A DNA stretch of 64,000 nt, taken from the NCBI RefSeq assembly GCF_001957125.1, contig NZ_MPHJ01000005.1:186001-250000 (forward strand). The letters run 5' to 3'. Positions 9,268 through 19,352 of the stretch are shown here, in pieces (positions within the stretch are counted from its first letter, which is position 1; the number at the start of each line of letters is the position of its first letter). Below the pieces are notes generated by a model that saw only the letters and a program-made list of their open reading frames with translations, was not told the DNA's origin and ran no database searches. Position numbers and translations under genes: made by a program. Source of the DNA: Shewanella sp. UCD-KL12. GTDB lineage: Bacteria > Pseudomonadota > Gammaproteobacteria > Enterobacterales > Shewanellaceae.

Positions 9268-9869
9268 TGGGCCTCCTCCGTTTGTGCTTTACTCGTCAGG
9301 GTAAATGCCAGTGGTTGGTCTTCCCCTCGACTCATCGCCATAGCAGCAAAAGCATGTCCTTTTAGGGTATCAGTGGACTTTAAGCGCTCTACCCACATAG
9401 GAACACTGTTAGGAGTGGAGCTATAACCTTCAAAAATGAAGTTGTTATTCTCAACTTGAATCCGGTTCAGCCAGATATTGCTGTTTGAAACGCGAGCAAG
9501 GTCTTTAAACAATACTGAATACCCGTGACTGGTTAACGCCTCTCTCTGGCTTAGCTCTCCAATCAACATAATCTTTAACTCTACCTGTTGAGCCAGTAGA
9601 TCCACTTGCTCAACCAGTTTGCTGTCGGGGGCACGTTGGGATATAGCTTGCTCAAGGGTTTTCTTTTCATTATCTAAAATGCGCTTTTGCTGAGTGAGTT
9701 CATCCCTCTCACCTTCTGAGCCCACAACCAACACATATACAGAGATACCACTCACCATAAACACAGACAGCATTAAAACTAATGCTTGCGTTAGACGTTT
9801 AAAACTCAGTCTTTGCTCAGGAGGAATTAATGAATCAGAGTACAGGTTGACCCTTCTCTTTAAAGTCAT
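9264..9869 (-). CDS. mshI2: MSHA biogenesis protein MshI2 (PilN-like)
   Basis: PilN-like bitopic protein, 201 residues, with the cytoplasmic N-terminal phrase VNLYSDSLIPPEQRLSF (a PilM-binding tail in PilN proteins), a transmembrane helix near 28-50, a coiled coil (about 53-95), and a periplasmic domain. In Shewanella the PilM- and PilN-like functions are split between adjacent mshI genes, as here. Overlaps both neighbours by four bases (ATGA). Confidence 0.82.
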   Translation of the reverse strand: MTLKRRVNLYSDSLIPPEQRLSFKRLTQALVLMLSVFMVSGISVYVLVVGSEGERDELTQQKRILDNEKKTLEQAISQRAPDSKLVEQVDLLAQQVELKIMLIGELSQREALTSHGYSVLFKDLARVSNSNIWLNRIQVENNNFIFEGYSSTPNSVPMWVERLKSTDTLKGHAFAAMAMSRGEDQPLAFTLTSKAQTEEAQ

Positions 9870-10786
9870 ACTGATTCTCCATTGACGGCTGAGTCAGCTA
9901 GCGTAAACTCATCGCAAGCCAGTAAGGCCATTTTAGCCTCCACTGAATCAACAGTTATCACATTCACTTTCTGGTTAAAATTGGCACTAACAAGTTCGGC
10001 TAAGCTTTCAACTTGGCCATTAATTAACAGTTCAATCGAGGCAACCGGTGCTTGTCGCAGCTGACTCTCAAAATAATCCATAGAGCGCTGCAGTTCCAAA
10101 CTCAAGTTATCAGCCATTCCCATTGCTAGCTCGTCTGTCGTTACAGTATCAAGCTTATTAAAGCCTCGAACGCGTCGCTGCATATACAGCTCACCCTGCT
10201 TGACTACGGTTAACAACAACTCCTGGCCTGGAACATGACACAAAACCAGTCGCGCTTGGCTGTCTTGGGGAAACAAGCTTGAAACCACCATCTCCTCAAT
10301 ACTTATACCAGCTACCTGCATATGGCTCTCTTTTGCTGCCATCACCATAGAGATAAGTGATTTTCGATCAGCAACAACGACACTTAACTTACTGCTATTA
10401 GGTAGAGGAGAATCAAAATAATCGATATGAATTTCAGAGACAGGCTGGCTGACCATATCTTTTACAGACCAGAGCAGTGCCTGCGACAGCTCTTCAACTT
10501 CAACGTTAGGTTTATCAACAGTGAGCAGTTGGTAAAAAGAGGCACTTAAAATAAGTTGTACTTTGGCGGTATCGAACTGCTTAGCAATCAACCCAAATAC
10601 AGCGGACCAATTTGAGCCATTAAACTCAAATTCATGCACAAGAGCTTCTGTTTCTATCGTTTCCTCAGCATCAGAACCTTGCGCTTGATACACGACAAGT
10701 TTATCTGGACAGACGTAGATGCCAAGTTCGAGTTTCGAATGGTTTTTTTGCCAAAAGGCCAATCTACTTAGAAGACTCTTTTCCAT
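9866..10786 (-). CDS. mshI: MSHA biogenesis protein MshI (PilM-like, actin fold)
   Basis: Cytoplasmic PilM-like protein, 306 residues, with an actin-like fold (LELGIYVCPDKLVVYQ at the start; DELAMGMADNLSLELQRSMDYFES near 215-240). Predicted to bind the N-terminal tail of the PilN-like protein encoded next. It is the first gene of the msh assembly operon; the promoter must lie in the interval 10787-11098. Confidence 0.83.
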   Translation of the reverse strand: MEKSLLSRLAFWQKNHSKLELGIYVCPDKLVVYQAQGSDAEETIETEALVHEFEFNGSNWSAVFGLIAKQFDTAKVQLILSASFYQLLTVDKPNVEVEELSQALLWSVKDMVSQPVSEIHIDYFDSPLPNSSKLSVVVADRKSLISMVMAAKESHMQVAGISIEEMVVSSLFPQDSQARLVLCHVPGQELLLTVVKQGELYMQRRVRGFNKLDTVTTDELAMGMADNLSLELQRSMDYFESQLRQAPVASIELLINGQVESLAELVSANFNQKVNVITVDSVEAKMALLACDEFTLADSAVNGESV

Positions 10787-11098
10787 TTAAAGAATGTCCA
10801 TAATATCTTTATCATGTTCCAATTTGGAATGGGCTGTCAGGAAGCCAAAACGGTTACTTGGCCGGATGAAGTAGCAGCGAGCTACGACTTCGATTACGCT
10901 TTCTAATAAAGCGTCAAATTTCTTACACTTATTGTAGCGGCTAATCTTCTAATTTTATAGAAAAAATACACATTGGAAACTAACTGCTAGTGATTTGCAC
11001 TATACTGGCTTCAAATTCATTCATAACATCAACATTAGCAATACCTTTGTTAGCAGACATCATTCACTATCAGTGGAATGTAAAAAGCGAAAATTAAA
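10787..11098. promoter_or_regulatory. Intergenic stretch upstream of the msh operon
   Basis: About 310 bases between csrD and mshI, both on the minus strand. It should hold the msh promoter. Visible elements are a 13-base palindrome TTCCAATTTGGAA at 10817-10829, about 30 bases before the mshI start, and a hairpin ACGCTTT-CTAAT-AAAGCGT at 10896-10914 without a T tract. No convincing -35/-10 pair or gene is seen; the palindrome could be an operator, but this is a guess. Confidence 0.4.
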
Positions 11099-13009
11099 TC
11101 AAACTTCTTCAACAGGATCGCTAAATAAACTGCCCTGCCCGGCGCTCACACCAAGAATTTTTAATGTTTGCCACTCCTCAAAAGACTCTATCCCTTCAGC
11201 AAAAACTTGCACGTCAGTTCGATATAGCCCCCCAATAAGACTACGCACAAATAGTTGATTCTCTTGCCTTAGGTGAATTTGAGTCACAACAGAGCGATGT
11301 AACTTAATAAAATCAAAATGGCACTCTTTAATATACTGAGTACTCACCACTTGCTGGCCAACTCTATCCACACACAAGCTCGCCCCCATCTTTCTGATCA
11401 TATCTAGTCTTGCTTTTAGCTTGTCTTGATTGTGAACAACAATATCCTCATTGACCTCGAAAATAAGTCTAGGAGTCAAATGACGATATTCTAATAACGT
11501 GGTCTTAAGCCAACGAATAAACGCACGGCTTAACAAGGTGTCTAAGCTCAGATTAATACTAAATTTTGTGGTTGTATCTTTACCACCAGAGAGCAAATCA
11601 AATAGTACGGTTTCGATAACCTGACGTTCAAACTGAGGTGTTAGGCCACACTTAATGGCCATAGGAATATATAAGGTTGCCCTGATTAGGTTATTGCGGT
11701 TATCTCTAATTCGACTTGAAACCTCAAGGTGTTGGGTCTGCATATCACTGTCGACAACAGGTTGGGAAAAAACCACCAAGCGTCGATTAACCAATGCATA
11801 TTCTAGGAAGCTACGCCACCTAACTGAGCCTTTTGCCAGCTCCTCATCTACAGCACCTTTATCATACATAAACCAGCCACTAGTACCTTGGAACTGAGCA
11901 GCCCTTAGTGCGCGTTCAGCCTCCTCTAATAGCTGCTCCTTGCTATCACCCACTTTAAAGTATGCCGCGCCAATATGGAAAAAGTCCTCACTATTATCTG
12001 TTTCTGGAACGGTTTGACTTAAGCATGCCCTTAATAATTTAGCTGCTAATTTTTCAACATCTTTTAGCGAAATTTGAGGCACGACGATAGCAAATTGATT
12101 AAAGGAACGACGAGAGAATATGCTGTTTGCCTGGCTGTCTAATATCTGGTTAATATCACTGATGGTCTGATGTAGCATCTCGTCGATAGAGTCATCACCT
12201 AACTCTTGCACTAGCAGATCCATATCCTCCATCTCGAGCAAAAACAGCACCCCGGGGGCCATCATGCCACGGTCATTACTCAAAGCATCGAGACGGTTTT
12301 TTAGAAATAATCGATTTCCTATGCCAGTTTCAGGATCTAAAAAGGTATTTGAGCGGATAAATTGATCGAATCTAGCTCGCTGCTTTTCTGCGTCATCGAG
12401 CTCAAGCAGCAGGTGAGTTAAAGCGCGGTTGATCATTCTTGGTCTGCCATCTCCTCTCTCAGCTAAAGCCCTCTCGTAATCATTTTCTAAAATAAGCTTG
12501 CTCCGCAATGCGAGATCTTCAATCCCCTGAAGCTCATTAGATAGCCACTTCAGTCCAAAACGAACAAAAAGTGCAATCGAGGTAACGCCAATCACCAAAA
12601 TTAAAAGTTCATACCAAGATAATGCGTAGAGCTGAAATGGGGGAGGTAAAGTGACTTCAAGCATTAAGCCGCTCTCTTTAAGCAGCATCCTTTCATAGGC
12701 TACACCAGCCGTAGAGGGCTCATCGGCCTGATACTCGTAGAGTATTCCCCCCTTAGAACTCACCTTTAAGCTTACAGTGTTATACGCGGTCAAAATAGAT
12801 GGTAACCAAGTAGCAAGTGATTGACTGTCATCAAGCTCATAGTGATGCACCAGCATTGACTCAAGCTCAGTCACTTTTTGTTGCTGAAACTTGTACGTTA
12901 ACTGAGTAAAGCCGACAAAGGCGATCAGCAAAAATATAAACGCTACAGCGGCAAGAGAGAGTAGCCAAAAGCTGGTTAACTTATTCGTTAAAATTCGTGT
13001 TAGTTTCAT
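11099..13009 (-). CDS. csrD: CsrD/MshH, degenerate GGDEF-EAL regulator
   Basis: Membrane protein of the CsrD (MshH) family; in E. coli CsrD targets the small RNAs CsrB/C for RNase E decay and so controls CsrA. About 636 residues: transmembrane helices near 12-35 and 130-150, a HAMP-like linker, a GGDEF-type domain whose signature is degenerate (RRSFNQFAIV region, no GGDEF) and an EAL-type domain in which the EAL triplet is replaced (LEVSSRI). This supports a non-enzymatic role. The start at 13009 (MKLTRILTNK) is preceded by GGGAAGCGG; the longer frame to 13069 has no support. Position next to msh is the classical mshH place. Confidence 0.88.
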   Translation of the reverse strand: MKLTRILTNKLTSFWLLSLAAVAFIFLLIAFVGFTQLTYKFQQQKVTELESMLVHHYELDDSQSLATWLPSILTAYNTVSLKVSSKGGILYEYQADEPSTAGVAYERMLLKESGLMLEVTLPPPFQLYALSWYELLILVIGVTSIALFVRFGLKWLSNELQGIEDLALRSKLILENDYERALAERGDGRPRMINRALTHLLLELDDAEKQRARFDQFIRSNTFLDPETGIGNRLFLKNRLDALSNDRGMMAPGVLFLLEMEDMDLLVQELGDDSIDEMLHQTISDINQILDSQANSIFSRRSFNQFAIVVPQISLKDVEKLAAKLLRACLSQTVPETDNSEDFFHIGAAYFKVGDSKEQLLEEAERALRAAQFQGTSGWFMYDKGAVDEELAKGSVRWRSFLEYALVNRRLVVFSQPVVDSDMQTQHLEVSSRIRDNRNNLIRATLYIPMAIKCGLTPQFERQVIETVLFDLLSGGKDTTTKFSINLSLDTLLSRAFIRWLKTTLLEYRHLTPRLIFEVNEDIVVHNQDKLKARLDMIRKMGASLCVDRVGQQVVSTQYIKECHFDFIKLHRSVVTQIHLRQENQLFVRSLIGGLYRTDVQVFAEGIESFEEWQTLKILGVSAGQGSLFSDPVEEV

Positions 13010-13230
13010 TATCCGCTTCCCGCAGAATTTATTATTGTTATTAAATTCGAAAACACACTTATGGGACAAAGCGCCGTTCTCGATTTGTAGTAAGTCGTAA
13101 TGGCGCTCAATAGAGATTAAACAAAAATCAAAGAGCTCAAAATGGAGCCAAACTAAAATTCAACAATACAAACAAATCTTGCTATCTACAATTAAAAAAG
13201 TGCGATAGAGGGTTAATTAAATTTCAAAAT

Positions 13231-13254
13231 AAAAAAGGGGCCTTAGGCCCCTTT
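13231..13254 (-). terminator. Rho-independent terminator of maeB
   Basis: GC-rich hairpin AAGGGGCC-TTA-GGCCCCTT followed on the minus strand by a run of six T, about 20 bases after the maeB stop. Confidence 0.9.
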
Positions 13255-13273
13255 CAGATATCAAGCTAAAAAA

Positions 13274-14521
13274 TTAGCTCATATAATTTTCTGGTAACTC
13301 AGTAATAGCGGCAACACCTGACTCAATTGCTGCTAGCGCTACAGCCTTAGCAACATTTGAAAGTAAGCGAGGGTCCATGGGCTTTGGAATGACATAGTCA
13401 GGACCAAAACTTAATGCGCTCACATCAGGGTATGCTTCGAGTACCGATGTAGGCACTTCCTCTTTAGCCAGTGCAGCAATCGCATGAACGGCAGCAATTT
13501 TCATCTCATCATTAATCTTAGCAGCGCGTACATCTAATGCACCGCGGAAGATAAATGGAAAACAAAGTACGTTGTTTACCTGATTAGGGTAATCACTACG
13601 TCCAGTTCCCATGATCAGATCTTTACGAACATCATGAGCGACTTCAGGTCGAATCTCAGGATCTGGGTTTGAGCAAGCAAAGATAACTGGCTTTTCGGCC
13701 ATTAGTGCCACATCTTCAGCAGCAAGAACATCAGGACCTGATAGCCCCAAAAATGCATCTGCGCCTTTAATTACATCTTGCAGCGTACGCTTATCGGTGT
13801 TGTTGGCAAACAAGGCTTTATATTCATTGATATCTTCGCGGCGCGTATGGATCACCCCTTTTCTATCAAGCATATAAACATTTTCACGTTGAACGCCACA
13901 CTTAACCAACATAGTCATACATGCAATAGCTGCAGCACCTGCGCCCATACAGACAAAGATTGACTCTTCAATCTTCTTACCCTGGATCTCTAACGCATTG
14001 ATCATACCTGCGGCAGTCACAATCGCAGTGCCGTGTTGATCATCATGGAAAACAGGGACACTACAACGTTCGATAAGTGCTTTTTCAATCTCAAAACATT
14101 CAGGCGCTTTAATATCTTCTAAGTTAATGCCACCAAACGTATCAGCAATCGCCTCAACAGTATTGATAAACTCTTCAGCGGTACGGTGCTTAACTTCAAT
14201 ATCTGTAGCGTCGATGTTAGCAAAGTGCTTAAACAGTAATGCTTTACCTTCCATTACAGGCTTAGATGCTAGCGGCCCTAAATTCCCTAAGCCTAAAATA
14301 GCAGTACCATTAGAGATAACTGCAACGGTATTACCTTTCGCTGTATAGCGATAAGCATCATCAGGGTTAGCAGCGATTTCACGAACCGGCTCGGCTACAC
14401 CTGGGCTATATGCAAGGGCTAGGTCCATACTGGTATCAGCTGGCTTAGTTAGGCTAACAGCGGTTTTTCCTGGTACAGGGAATTCGTGGTAATCAAGGGC
14501 TTGTTGGCGAAAATCTGACAT
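13274..14521 (-). CDS. maeB: Malic enzyme (oxaloacetate-decarboxylating), short form
   Basis: Converts malate to pyruvate and CO2 with NAD(P)+. 415 residues: malic enzyme N-terminal domain (about 15-150, with YSPGVAEP and the substrate-site region ECFEIEKAL/PVFHDDQHGTA) and a Rossmann NAD-binding domain (VCMGAGAAAIACM). It lacks the C-terminal phosphotransacetylase-like domain of E. coli MaeB (about 760 residues), so it belongs to the short single-module group. Whether NAD or NADP is preferred cannot be told safely. Single gene with its own terminator. Confidence 0.9.
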   Translation of the reverse strand: MSDFRQQALDYHEFPVPGKTAVSLTKPADTSMDLALAYSPGVAEPVREIAANPDDAYRYTAKGNTVAVISNGTAILGLGNLGPLASKPVMEGKALLFKHFANIDATDIEVKHRTAEEFINTVEAIADTFGGINLEDIKAPECFEIEKALIERCSVPVFHDDQHGTAIVTAAGMINALEIQGKKIEESIFVCMGAGAAAIACMTMLVKCGVQRENVYMLDRKGVIHTRREDINEYKALFANNTDKRTLQDVIKGADAFLGLSGPDVLAAEDVALMAEKPVIFACSNPDPEIRPEVAHDVRKDLIMGTGRSDYPNQVNNVLCFPFIFRGALDVRAAKINDEMKIAAVHAIAALAKEEVPTSVLEAYPDVSALSFGPDYVIPKPMDPRLLSNVAKAVALAAIESGVAAITELPENYMS

Positions 14522-14700
14522 TTTTTTAATCCTGAAAATGCGTCGAGTTAACTTTTCAATAAGGTCTGTTTTAGCTCATCCAGAGGTTCACTTTTTGCAA
14601 GCGATTATTCTTGGCCGACTAAAGTCGCTACGATACTCGAAATGTCACACTATTTAAACAAGATATTAGTAAAATTCAACTAAAGTCTGCAACTATTGCT

Positions 14701-15570
14701 CTAAGGCCTATTTTGCAAACTTATCTGGGATGGATGAGAGCTAATCAACTGCCACTTTTTGTAGGAATAATACAACGAACCACGCACAATAACTGGGGTT
14801 TCTAGCAAGTTAAGGTTCAAAATGTTGCTAAACTTACTATAATCTTCCCTAGGTATACCAATATAGAATTTGTTATCCATAATTAACCATAAATGTTGGC
14901 CTTTTCTTTCATATCCAGTGATTACACCCTTTACCTCTCGCCAACGATTACGATCTTCTCTCGATAACTCACCCACAGTTTTTGCTTGATAGTCAGGATG
15001 AGACCAAAGCCCCCTCTTTTTATCACGCGCAATGAGCTCTACATCATTAAGGCATTGCCAGAAGTAATCATTCTGATAGACCCGAGTCTTTGCAAACCCT
15101 CTACTTAGCATAGTTTCTTGAAGGTGCTCCCCCTCTAAGGTATAGACATAAGCTAAAGTTCGCCCAAAAGGATCGAGTTTCTTTTGATCAAAAGAGAGGT
15201 AGAGCTCCTGCCCAGGATGCAGATACTTCTGTAAAAAATGCCTTGCTTCATCCCCATAAGGTTCAGACAGTTCTGGATATTGAAAATCGACCTCAGGTGA
15301 GTCGATGCCGATCAGACGTACAAGTCGTCCATCACTCAGGGTCAGAGTATCTCCGTCATTGACATACTCTAGCTCAACCTGCTCATCGTACTTAGGCGCC
15401 ATACAATGGCTAATCGGCTTAGAGGCTTTTGCCTCAAGTGGCGCTGCAGCTAAAGTAAAGCTTACAAGTATCGACATAGCGACTAAGGGGAAAAGTCTAA
15501 GCTTTAATAGCATGTCTCGTGGCAAAACCAGACTGACAACAGATAAAGCATTTATGGGCTGCATCTGCAT
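14701..15570 (-). CDS. Secreted thermonuclease-family (SNase-like) protein
   Basis: Exported staphylococcal-nuclease-like protein, 289 residues. A hydrophobic segment near residues 25-45 acts as signal sequence; the SNase domain spans about 65-205 with the metal-binding and catalytic pattern VNDGDTLTLSDGRLVRLIGID, followed by DPFGRTLAYV (catalytic Arg), EHLQETMLSRG and KKRGLW. A C-terminal segment of about 80 residues (ITGYERKGQHLWLIMDNKFY) is an OB-like extension not part of classic SNase. The start is uncertain: Met20 would give a cleaner signal peptide, but the first ATG has AAGG close upstream. Confidence 0.8.
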   Translation of the reverse strand: MQMQPINALSVVSLVLPRDMLLKLRLFPLVAMSILVSFTLAAAPLEAKASKPISHCMAPKYDEQVELEYVNDGDTLTLSDGRLVRLIGIDSPEVDFQYPELSEPYGDEARHFLQKYLHPGQELYLSFDQKKLDPFGRTLAYVYTLEGEHLQETMLSRGFAKTRVYQNDYFWQCLNDVELIARDKKRGLWSHPDYQAKTVGELSREDRNRWREVKGVITGYERKGQHLWLIMDNKFYIGIPREDYSKFSNILNLNLLETPVIVRGSLYYSYKKWQLISSHPSQISLQNRP

Positions 15571-15624
15571 AGCCTTATATTAGGAGGGAGAAGTAACAAT
15601 ATAACAGCTATCGTAGAAAACAAA

Positions 15625-15655
15625 AAAGGTGCCATACCTAAGACGACACCTTTGC
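15625..15655 (-). terminator. Secondary hairpin after rpmE
   Basis: Imperfect hairpin (AAAGGTG...CACCTTT) with an A/T run; it repeats the AAAAAAGGTGCCAT sequence of the rpmE terminator 70 bases away, so it looks like a backup or duplicated terminator. Confidence 0.45.
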
Positions 15656-15695
15656 TATTGCTCTAATATAGTTACACAAGATAAATTTCAGACAC

Positions 15696-15722
15696 AAAAA
15701 AGGTGCCATGTAGGCACCTTTT
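15696..15722 (-). terminator. Rho-independent terminator of rpmE
   Basis: Hairpin AAAAGGTGCC-ATGTA-GGCACCTTTT, about 30 bases after the rpmE stop, with a T tract in the minus-strand direction. Confidence 0.85.
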
Positions 15723-15752
15723 AGTTCGGTATAGAATACTTTTAAGTAAAAG

Positions 15753-15965
15753 TTACTTCTTACCAAGAGCACCGAAGCGCTTGTTGAACTTGTCAATACG
15801 TCCACCAGTGTCCACAACTTTCTGTGTACCAGTGTAGAATGGGTGACATGAACCACATACGTCCAAGTGCAGAGCTTTACCTGCAGTTGAATTTACTTTG
15901 ATCACGTTACCACAAGTACAAGTTGCAGTGATTTCTGCGTATTCAGGATGAATGCCTGTTTTCAT
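15753..15965 (-). CDS. rpmE: Ribosomal protein bL31 (zinc-binding form)
   Basis: 50S ribosomal subunit protein L31, 70 residues from the ATG at 15965 ([12 protein letters not shown]), the standard family start; GAGGTAAT lies upstream. The four zinc ligands are present at Cys16, Cys18, Cys37 and Cys40, so this is the C+ form, expected to be the zinc-replete partner of any zinc-free paralogue. Followed by a strong terminator. Confidence 0.96.
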   Translation of the reverse strand: MKTGIHPEYAEITATCTCGNVIKVNSTAGKALHLDVCGSCHPFYTGTQKVVDTGGRIDKFNKRFGALGKK

Positions 15966-16108
15966 TGGGATTACCTCAAGTTGAAGGCCATGTCGCTCTC
16001 CCAACCCGAAGCTGGACACCACATGATGTTAATAAAATATTCAGGCGCAGAATATTACAGCAGTCAGATAGTAGTTGCAAGCGTAAAATCTCAGCAGAAA
16101 TAACTATT

Positions 16109-16885
16109 TTATAGAGCCTCGAAAGCCGCCTTTGCGACTTTGCTGTCAGCGTATTTATCTCTTAACGCTAAAGAGGGACACAATAACGGCACATCCGCTC
16201 TAAGGCTATCTATACGCCCTTTTAAAAAAGCCTTCTTATTGGCTTCAAAAATAGCGAGTATTGCACCATAAGTACTAATCCCCCACGCCTTTGATTGCTG
16301 AGTACCAATCCGCCACAAGGTCATATCTGAGGTATAGTTCAGCGTACAAGAATCATCCACTAAGGCCCCCCGATATTCATCAGATATCTGCTGCTGAGTA
16401 TGCACCACGGAGTTATCAGACTTGGAGGCGTCAGAGTTAACAGCCCCAATATTATGTTGTTGCACAAGCTTTTTTTCAGCTGCAACATTAGAAGCTAAGC
16501 GAGTGGCAAGCTCAGGCGATAACTCTTGCCCCTTAAACAGTTCAAATGATTTTATGTCTCGCCACTTATTAACTCTATACTCTCTAATCACAAGCATTGC
16601 ATCAGGATCCACCACATCTTCAACACCTGTTACGAGTAGCAGAAAGTTATTGATAGGCTTAACCATCAACCTCTCTTCACTGGTGCCTTGTGTTAAAACA
16701 AACTGCATTTTGTCTAAATTCTCATGCTGAGAGACGATATTTAACCTGATCTTAGGGTAGCCCCCTAAGATAAACTGCTGAGCATTAATACTAACATGGG
16801 ATACCTTTGAAGAGGCCGCCACTGAAGCTGATGGCAGGTAGATAAGCATTAGCGAAAGCATCATTAAGGTTATAGTTTTTTTCAT
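16109..16885 (-). CDS. Periplasmic protein of unknown function
   Basis: No family recognised with confidence. From the ATG at 16885 (preceded by GGAAGG) the product is about 258 residues with a signal peptide MKKTITLMMLSLMLIYL and cleavage after SVAA. The mature part begins with a beta-rich region ending near MLVIREYRVNKWRDIKSFELF and includes a polar stretch; the C-terminal half has DDSCTLNYTSDMTLWRIG and a helix ending SLALRDKYADS. The WRIG...YGAILAIFEANKKAF region is reminiscent of the FimV/LysM-associated segment of peptidoglycan-linked polar proteins, an uncertain resemblance. It is divergent from priA. Confidence 0.6.
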   Translation of the reverse strand: MKKTITLMMLSLMLIYLPSASVAASSKVSHVSINAQQFILGGYPKIRLNIVSQHENLDKMQFVLTQGTSEERLMVKPINNFLLLVTGVEDVVDPDAMLVIREYRVNKWRDIKSFELFKGQELSPELATRLASNVAAEKKLVQQHNIGAVNSDASKSDNSVVHTQQQISDEYRGALVDDSCTLNYTSDMTLWRIGTQQSKAWGISTYGAILAIFEANKKAFLKGRIDSLRADVPLLCPSLALRDKYADSKVAKAAFEAL

Positions 16886-16986
16886 TGAATCCTTCCCGTT
16901 GCAACACTGATATTCATAGATAAAAGTAGCCCTATACAAACTGGCTGGGTACACTGCTTTCATCCTTTGATAAAGCCTGTCCATTT

Positions 16987-19182
16987 ATGCCCCTGTTCGT
17001 TGAGGTTGCTCTTCCTGTCCCCATGCGACAAAACTTCAGTTATAAAGTACCTGAATCGATCACACCTGCACCTCAAAGAGGGACGAGGGTTAAAGTCCCC
17101 TTCGGTCGTCAGCAGTTGATTGGCTTAGTTACGCAAACAACTGATAACTGTAACTTAGCACCTAACCAGATAAAATCTATCATTGAACTGTTAGATGATA
17201 GCCCCTTACTGCCTGATTCACTTTATAAACTTACTGCTTGGGCCGCAAGGTATTACTTTTGCAGTCTAGGTCAGATGCTATCTCAGGCTATTCCAGTGGC
17301 ACTAAGAAAAGGTGCACAAGTCAGTGCAGAAACTACAGTTTACTGGACTGTCACAGCAGCAGGGAAAGAGGCTTCACTCGACACACTTAAACGCGCCCAT
17401 GCACAGAAAAAGGTGATGGAATATCTGTTAAAAGGTGAAGTAACCCAAGATGAGCTCAATAGCTCAGAGCTGAGTAAATCAGCAGTTAAAGCTTTACAGG
17501 ACAAGGCTTGGATCGAAAAAACGGAACGAGTTAACCAAATAGATCTTAGCTGGAGAGACGGGCTAGATTTAGGCGAAGATCCTCTCACGCTCAACCCAGA
17601 ACAAGCTATCGCCGTAGCCACGCTTAACCAGCAATCTGGCTATAACACCACCTTGCTTGAAGGCATTACAGGCTCAGGCAAAACAGAGGTTTACCTAGCC
17701 CTATTAGAATCAATTCTTAAGCAAGGCAAGCAGGCACTGATTTTAGTCCCTGAAATAGGCTTAACTCCCCAAACAATTAGCCGATTTAAGAGTCGTTTTA
17801 ATGTCAAAGTGGCTGTGATTCATTCAGGGTTAACAGACAATCAAAGATTGGCAGCTTGGCGACAGGCAAGAACAGGTGAAGCGGCCATAATTATTGGCAC
17901 TCGCTCTGCGCTTTTTACGCCGATGGCATTCCCTGGAGCGATTATTTTAGATGAGGAGCACGATGCTAGCTTTAAGCAACAAGAAGGCGTCGGCTACCAT
18001 GCAAGAGACTTAGCAGTTATGCGTGGCCACCTTGAACATATTCCAGTAATACTCGGCAGTGCAACCCCTTCACTAGAGACATTGCAAAATGCCTTAAGTG
18101 GCCGTTATAAGCACCTCAGTTTAGGCCAGCGTGCAGGTAACGCTGAAAAAGTCCGACAAGGCATCATAGATATCAGCAACCAGCCCCTTAAAACCGGCCT
18201 GTCACATGCGCTGATTAATGAGATGCGCATCCACCTTGATGCTGGCAATCAGGTATTACTGTTTCTCAATCGACGTGGCTTTGCCCCCGCTTTGCTTTGT
18301 CATGAATGTGGCCATTTGCATGAATGCGATCGCTGCGATGCCTTCTTCACGGTTCATCAAGCACTCGGGGAGATCCGCTGTCATCATTGTGGCAATCAAT
18401 ATGCTATCCCACGGCAATGTCACAACTGTGGCAGTACCATGTTGATGGGCCAAGGTGTCGGAACCGAACAACTTGCCGATGCCTTAGAGAAGGAGTTCCC
18501 TAAACACCCTGTTGTACGAATAGATAGAGATACCACCAGCCGAAAAGGTGCTTTAGAGGGACACCTCAACGCTATTCATAAAGGAGAGTATAAAATATTA
18601 GTTGGCACCCAGATGCTGGCGAAGGGGCATCACTTCCCCGATGTAACTTTAGTCGGCCTCCTCGATGTGGATGGTGCACTATTTAGTGCTGATTTCAGGG
18701 CTCCGGAGCGCTTCGGTCAACTCTATACTCAGGTATCAGGTCGTGCTGGCCGCGCCAGAAAGCCTGGCACAGTTTTAATGCAAACTCACCAAGCGGACAA
18801 TGCCATACTCCGTGAGCTGATGCATAAAGGTTATGGTGAATTTGCCCGTGGTCAACTTAATGAACGTCAGCAAGCATTGTTACCACCGGCCTGGAATATG
18901 ATGCTACTGCGCGCTGAAGCACACTTGGCCCAAGATGCTGATAACTTTCTGTCACAAGTTGCAGAGCTACTGCCACAAAATGATGACTGCGAAGTCATTG
19001 GCCCCATGCCCGCCCCTATGGATAGAAAGGCTGGAAAGTACCGTCGCCAACTGATGTTTCAGACAAAATCTCGCAGCATGATGCAGCAAGCTTTCGAACA
19101 TGCTCTTCCTAGTATTGAAGCCTTACCACTTGCTAAACGCTGTCGCTGGAGCCTAGACAGAGATCCTCAAGATCTGCTCTAA
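16987..19182 (+). CDS. priA: Primosomal replication restart helicase PriA
   Basis: 3'-5' DNA helicase that reloads the replisome at stalled forks. 731 residues, full length: N-terminal 3'BD domain (VEVALPVPMRQNFSY), winged helix, Walker A GITGSGKTE near residue 230, DEEH box, and eight zinc cysteines between about 435 and 480 (LLCHECGHLHECDRCD, CHHCGNQ, CHNCGS), then helicase motifs V-VI (VSGRAGRARKPG). Monocistronic in appearance; divergent from the periplasmic unknown. The ATG at 16987 matches the family start. Confidence 0.96.
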   Translation: MPLFVEVALPVPMRQNFSYKVPESITPAPQRGTRVKVPFGRQQLIGLVTQTTDNCNLAPNQIKSIIELLDDSPLLPDSLYKLTAWAARYYFCSLGQMLSQAIPVALRKGAQVSAETTVYWTVTAAGKEASLDTLKRAHAQKKVMEYLLKGEVTQDELNSSELSKSAVKALQDKAWIEKTERVNQIDLSWRDGLDLGEDPLTLNPEQAIAVATLNQQSGYNTTLLEGITGSGKTEVYLALLESILKQGKQALILVPEIGLTPQTISRFKSRFNVKVAVIHSGLTDNQRLAAWRQARTGEAAIIIGTRSALFTPMAFPGAIILDEEHDASFKQQEGVGYHARDLAVMRGHLEHIPVILGSATPSLETLQNALSGRYKHLSLGQRAGNAEKVRQGIIDISNQPLKTGLSHALINEMRIHLDAGNQVLLFLNRRGFAPALLCHECGHLHECDRCDAFFTVHQALGEIRCHHCGNQYAIPRQCHNCGSTMLMGQGVGTEQLADALEKEFPKHPVVRIDRDTTSRKGALEGHLNAIHKGEYKILVGTQMLAKGHHFPDVTLVGLLDVDGALFSADFRAPERFGQLYTQVSGRAGRARKPGTVLMQTHQADNAILRELMHKGYGEFARGQLNERQQALLPPAWNMMLLRAEAHLAQDADNFLSQVAELLPQNDDCEVIGPMPAPMDRKAGKYRRQLMFQTKSRSMMQQAFEHALPSIEALPLAKRCRWSLDRDPQDLL

Positions 19183-19352
19183 ATCGATGAAAAATGAGAA
19201 CAGTTGTAAAGCGCTAGCGAGACAAAGGCAGGAAACCAGTAAAATTAACCAAATAAATTGGTTTTGAGGATAGCAATTGACCGCCACTAACGGCTAAAAT
19301 GTGCGGTTATCCCTTAATCTTTTAATCATCTTTAAGTGCCAAGCAAACGCCA

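Noticed and set aside
10995..11258. 87-codon frame on the plus strand
   Set aside because: It overlaps csrD on the opposite strand, has no ribosome binding site and no recognisable protein pattern.
15638..15856. 72-codon frame near rpmE
   Set aside because: It overlaps rpmE and its terminators in another frame; no protein-like pattern.
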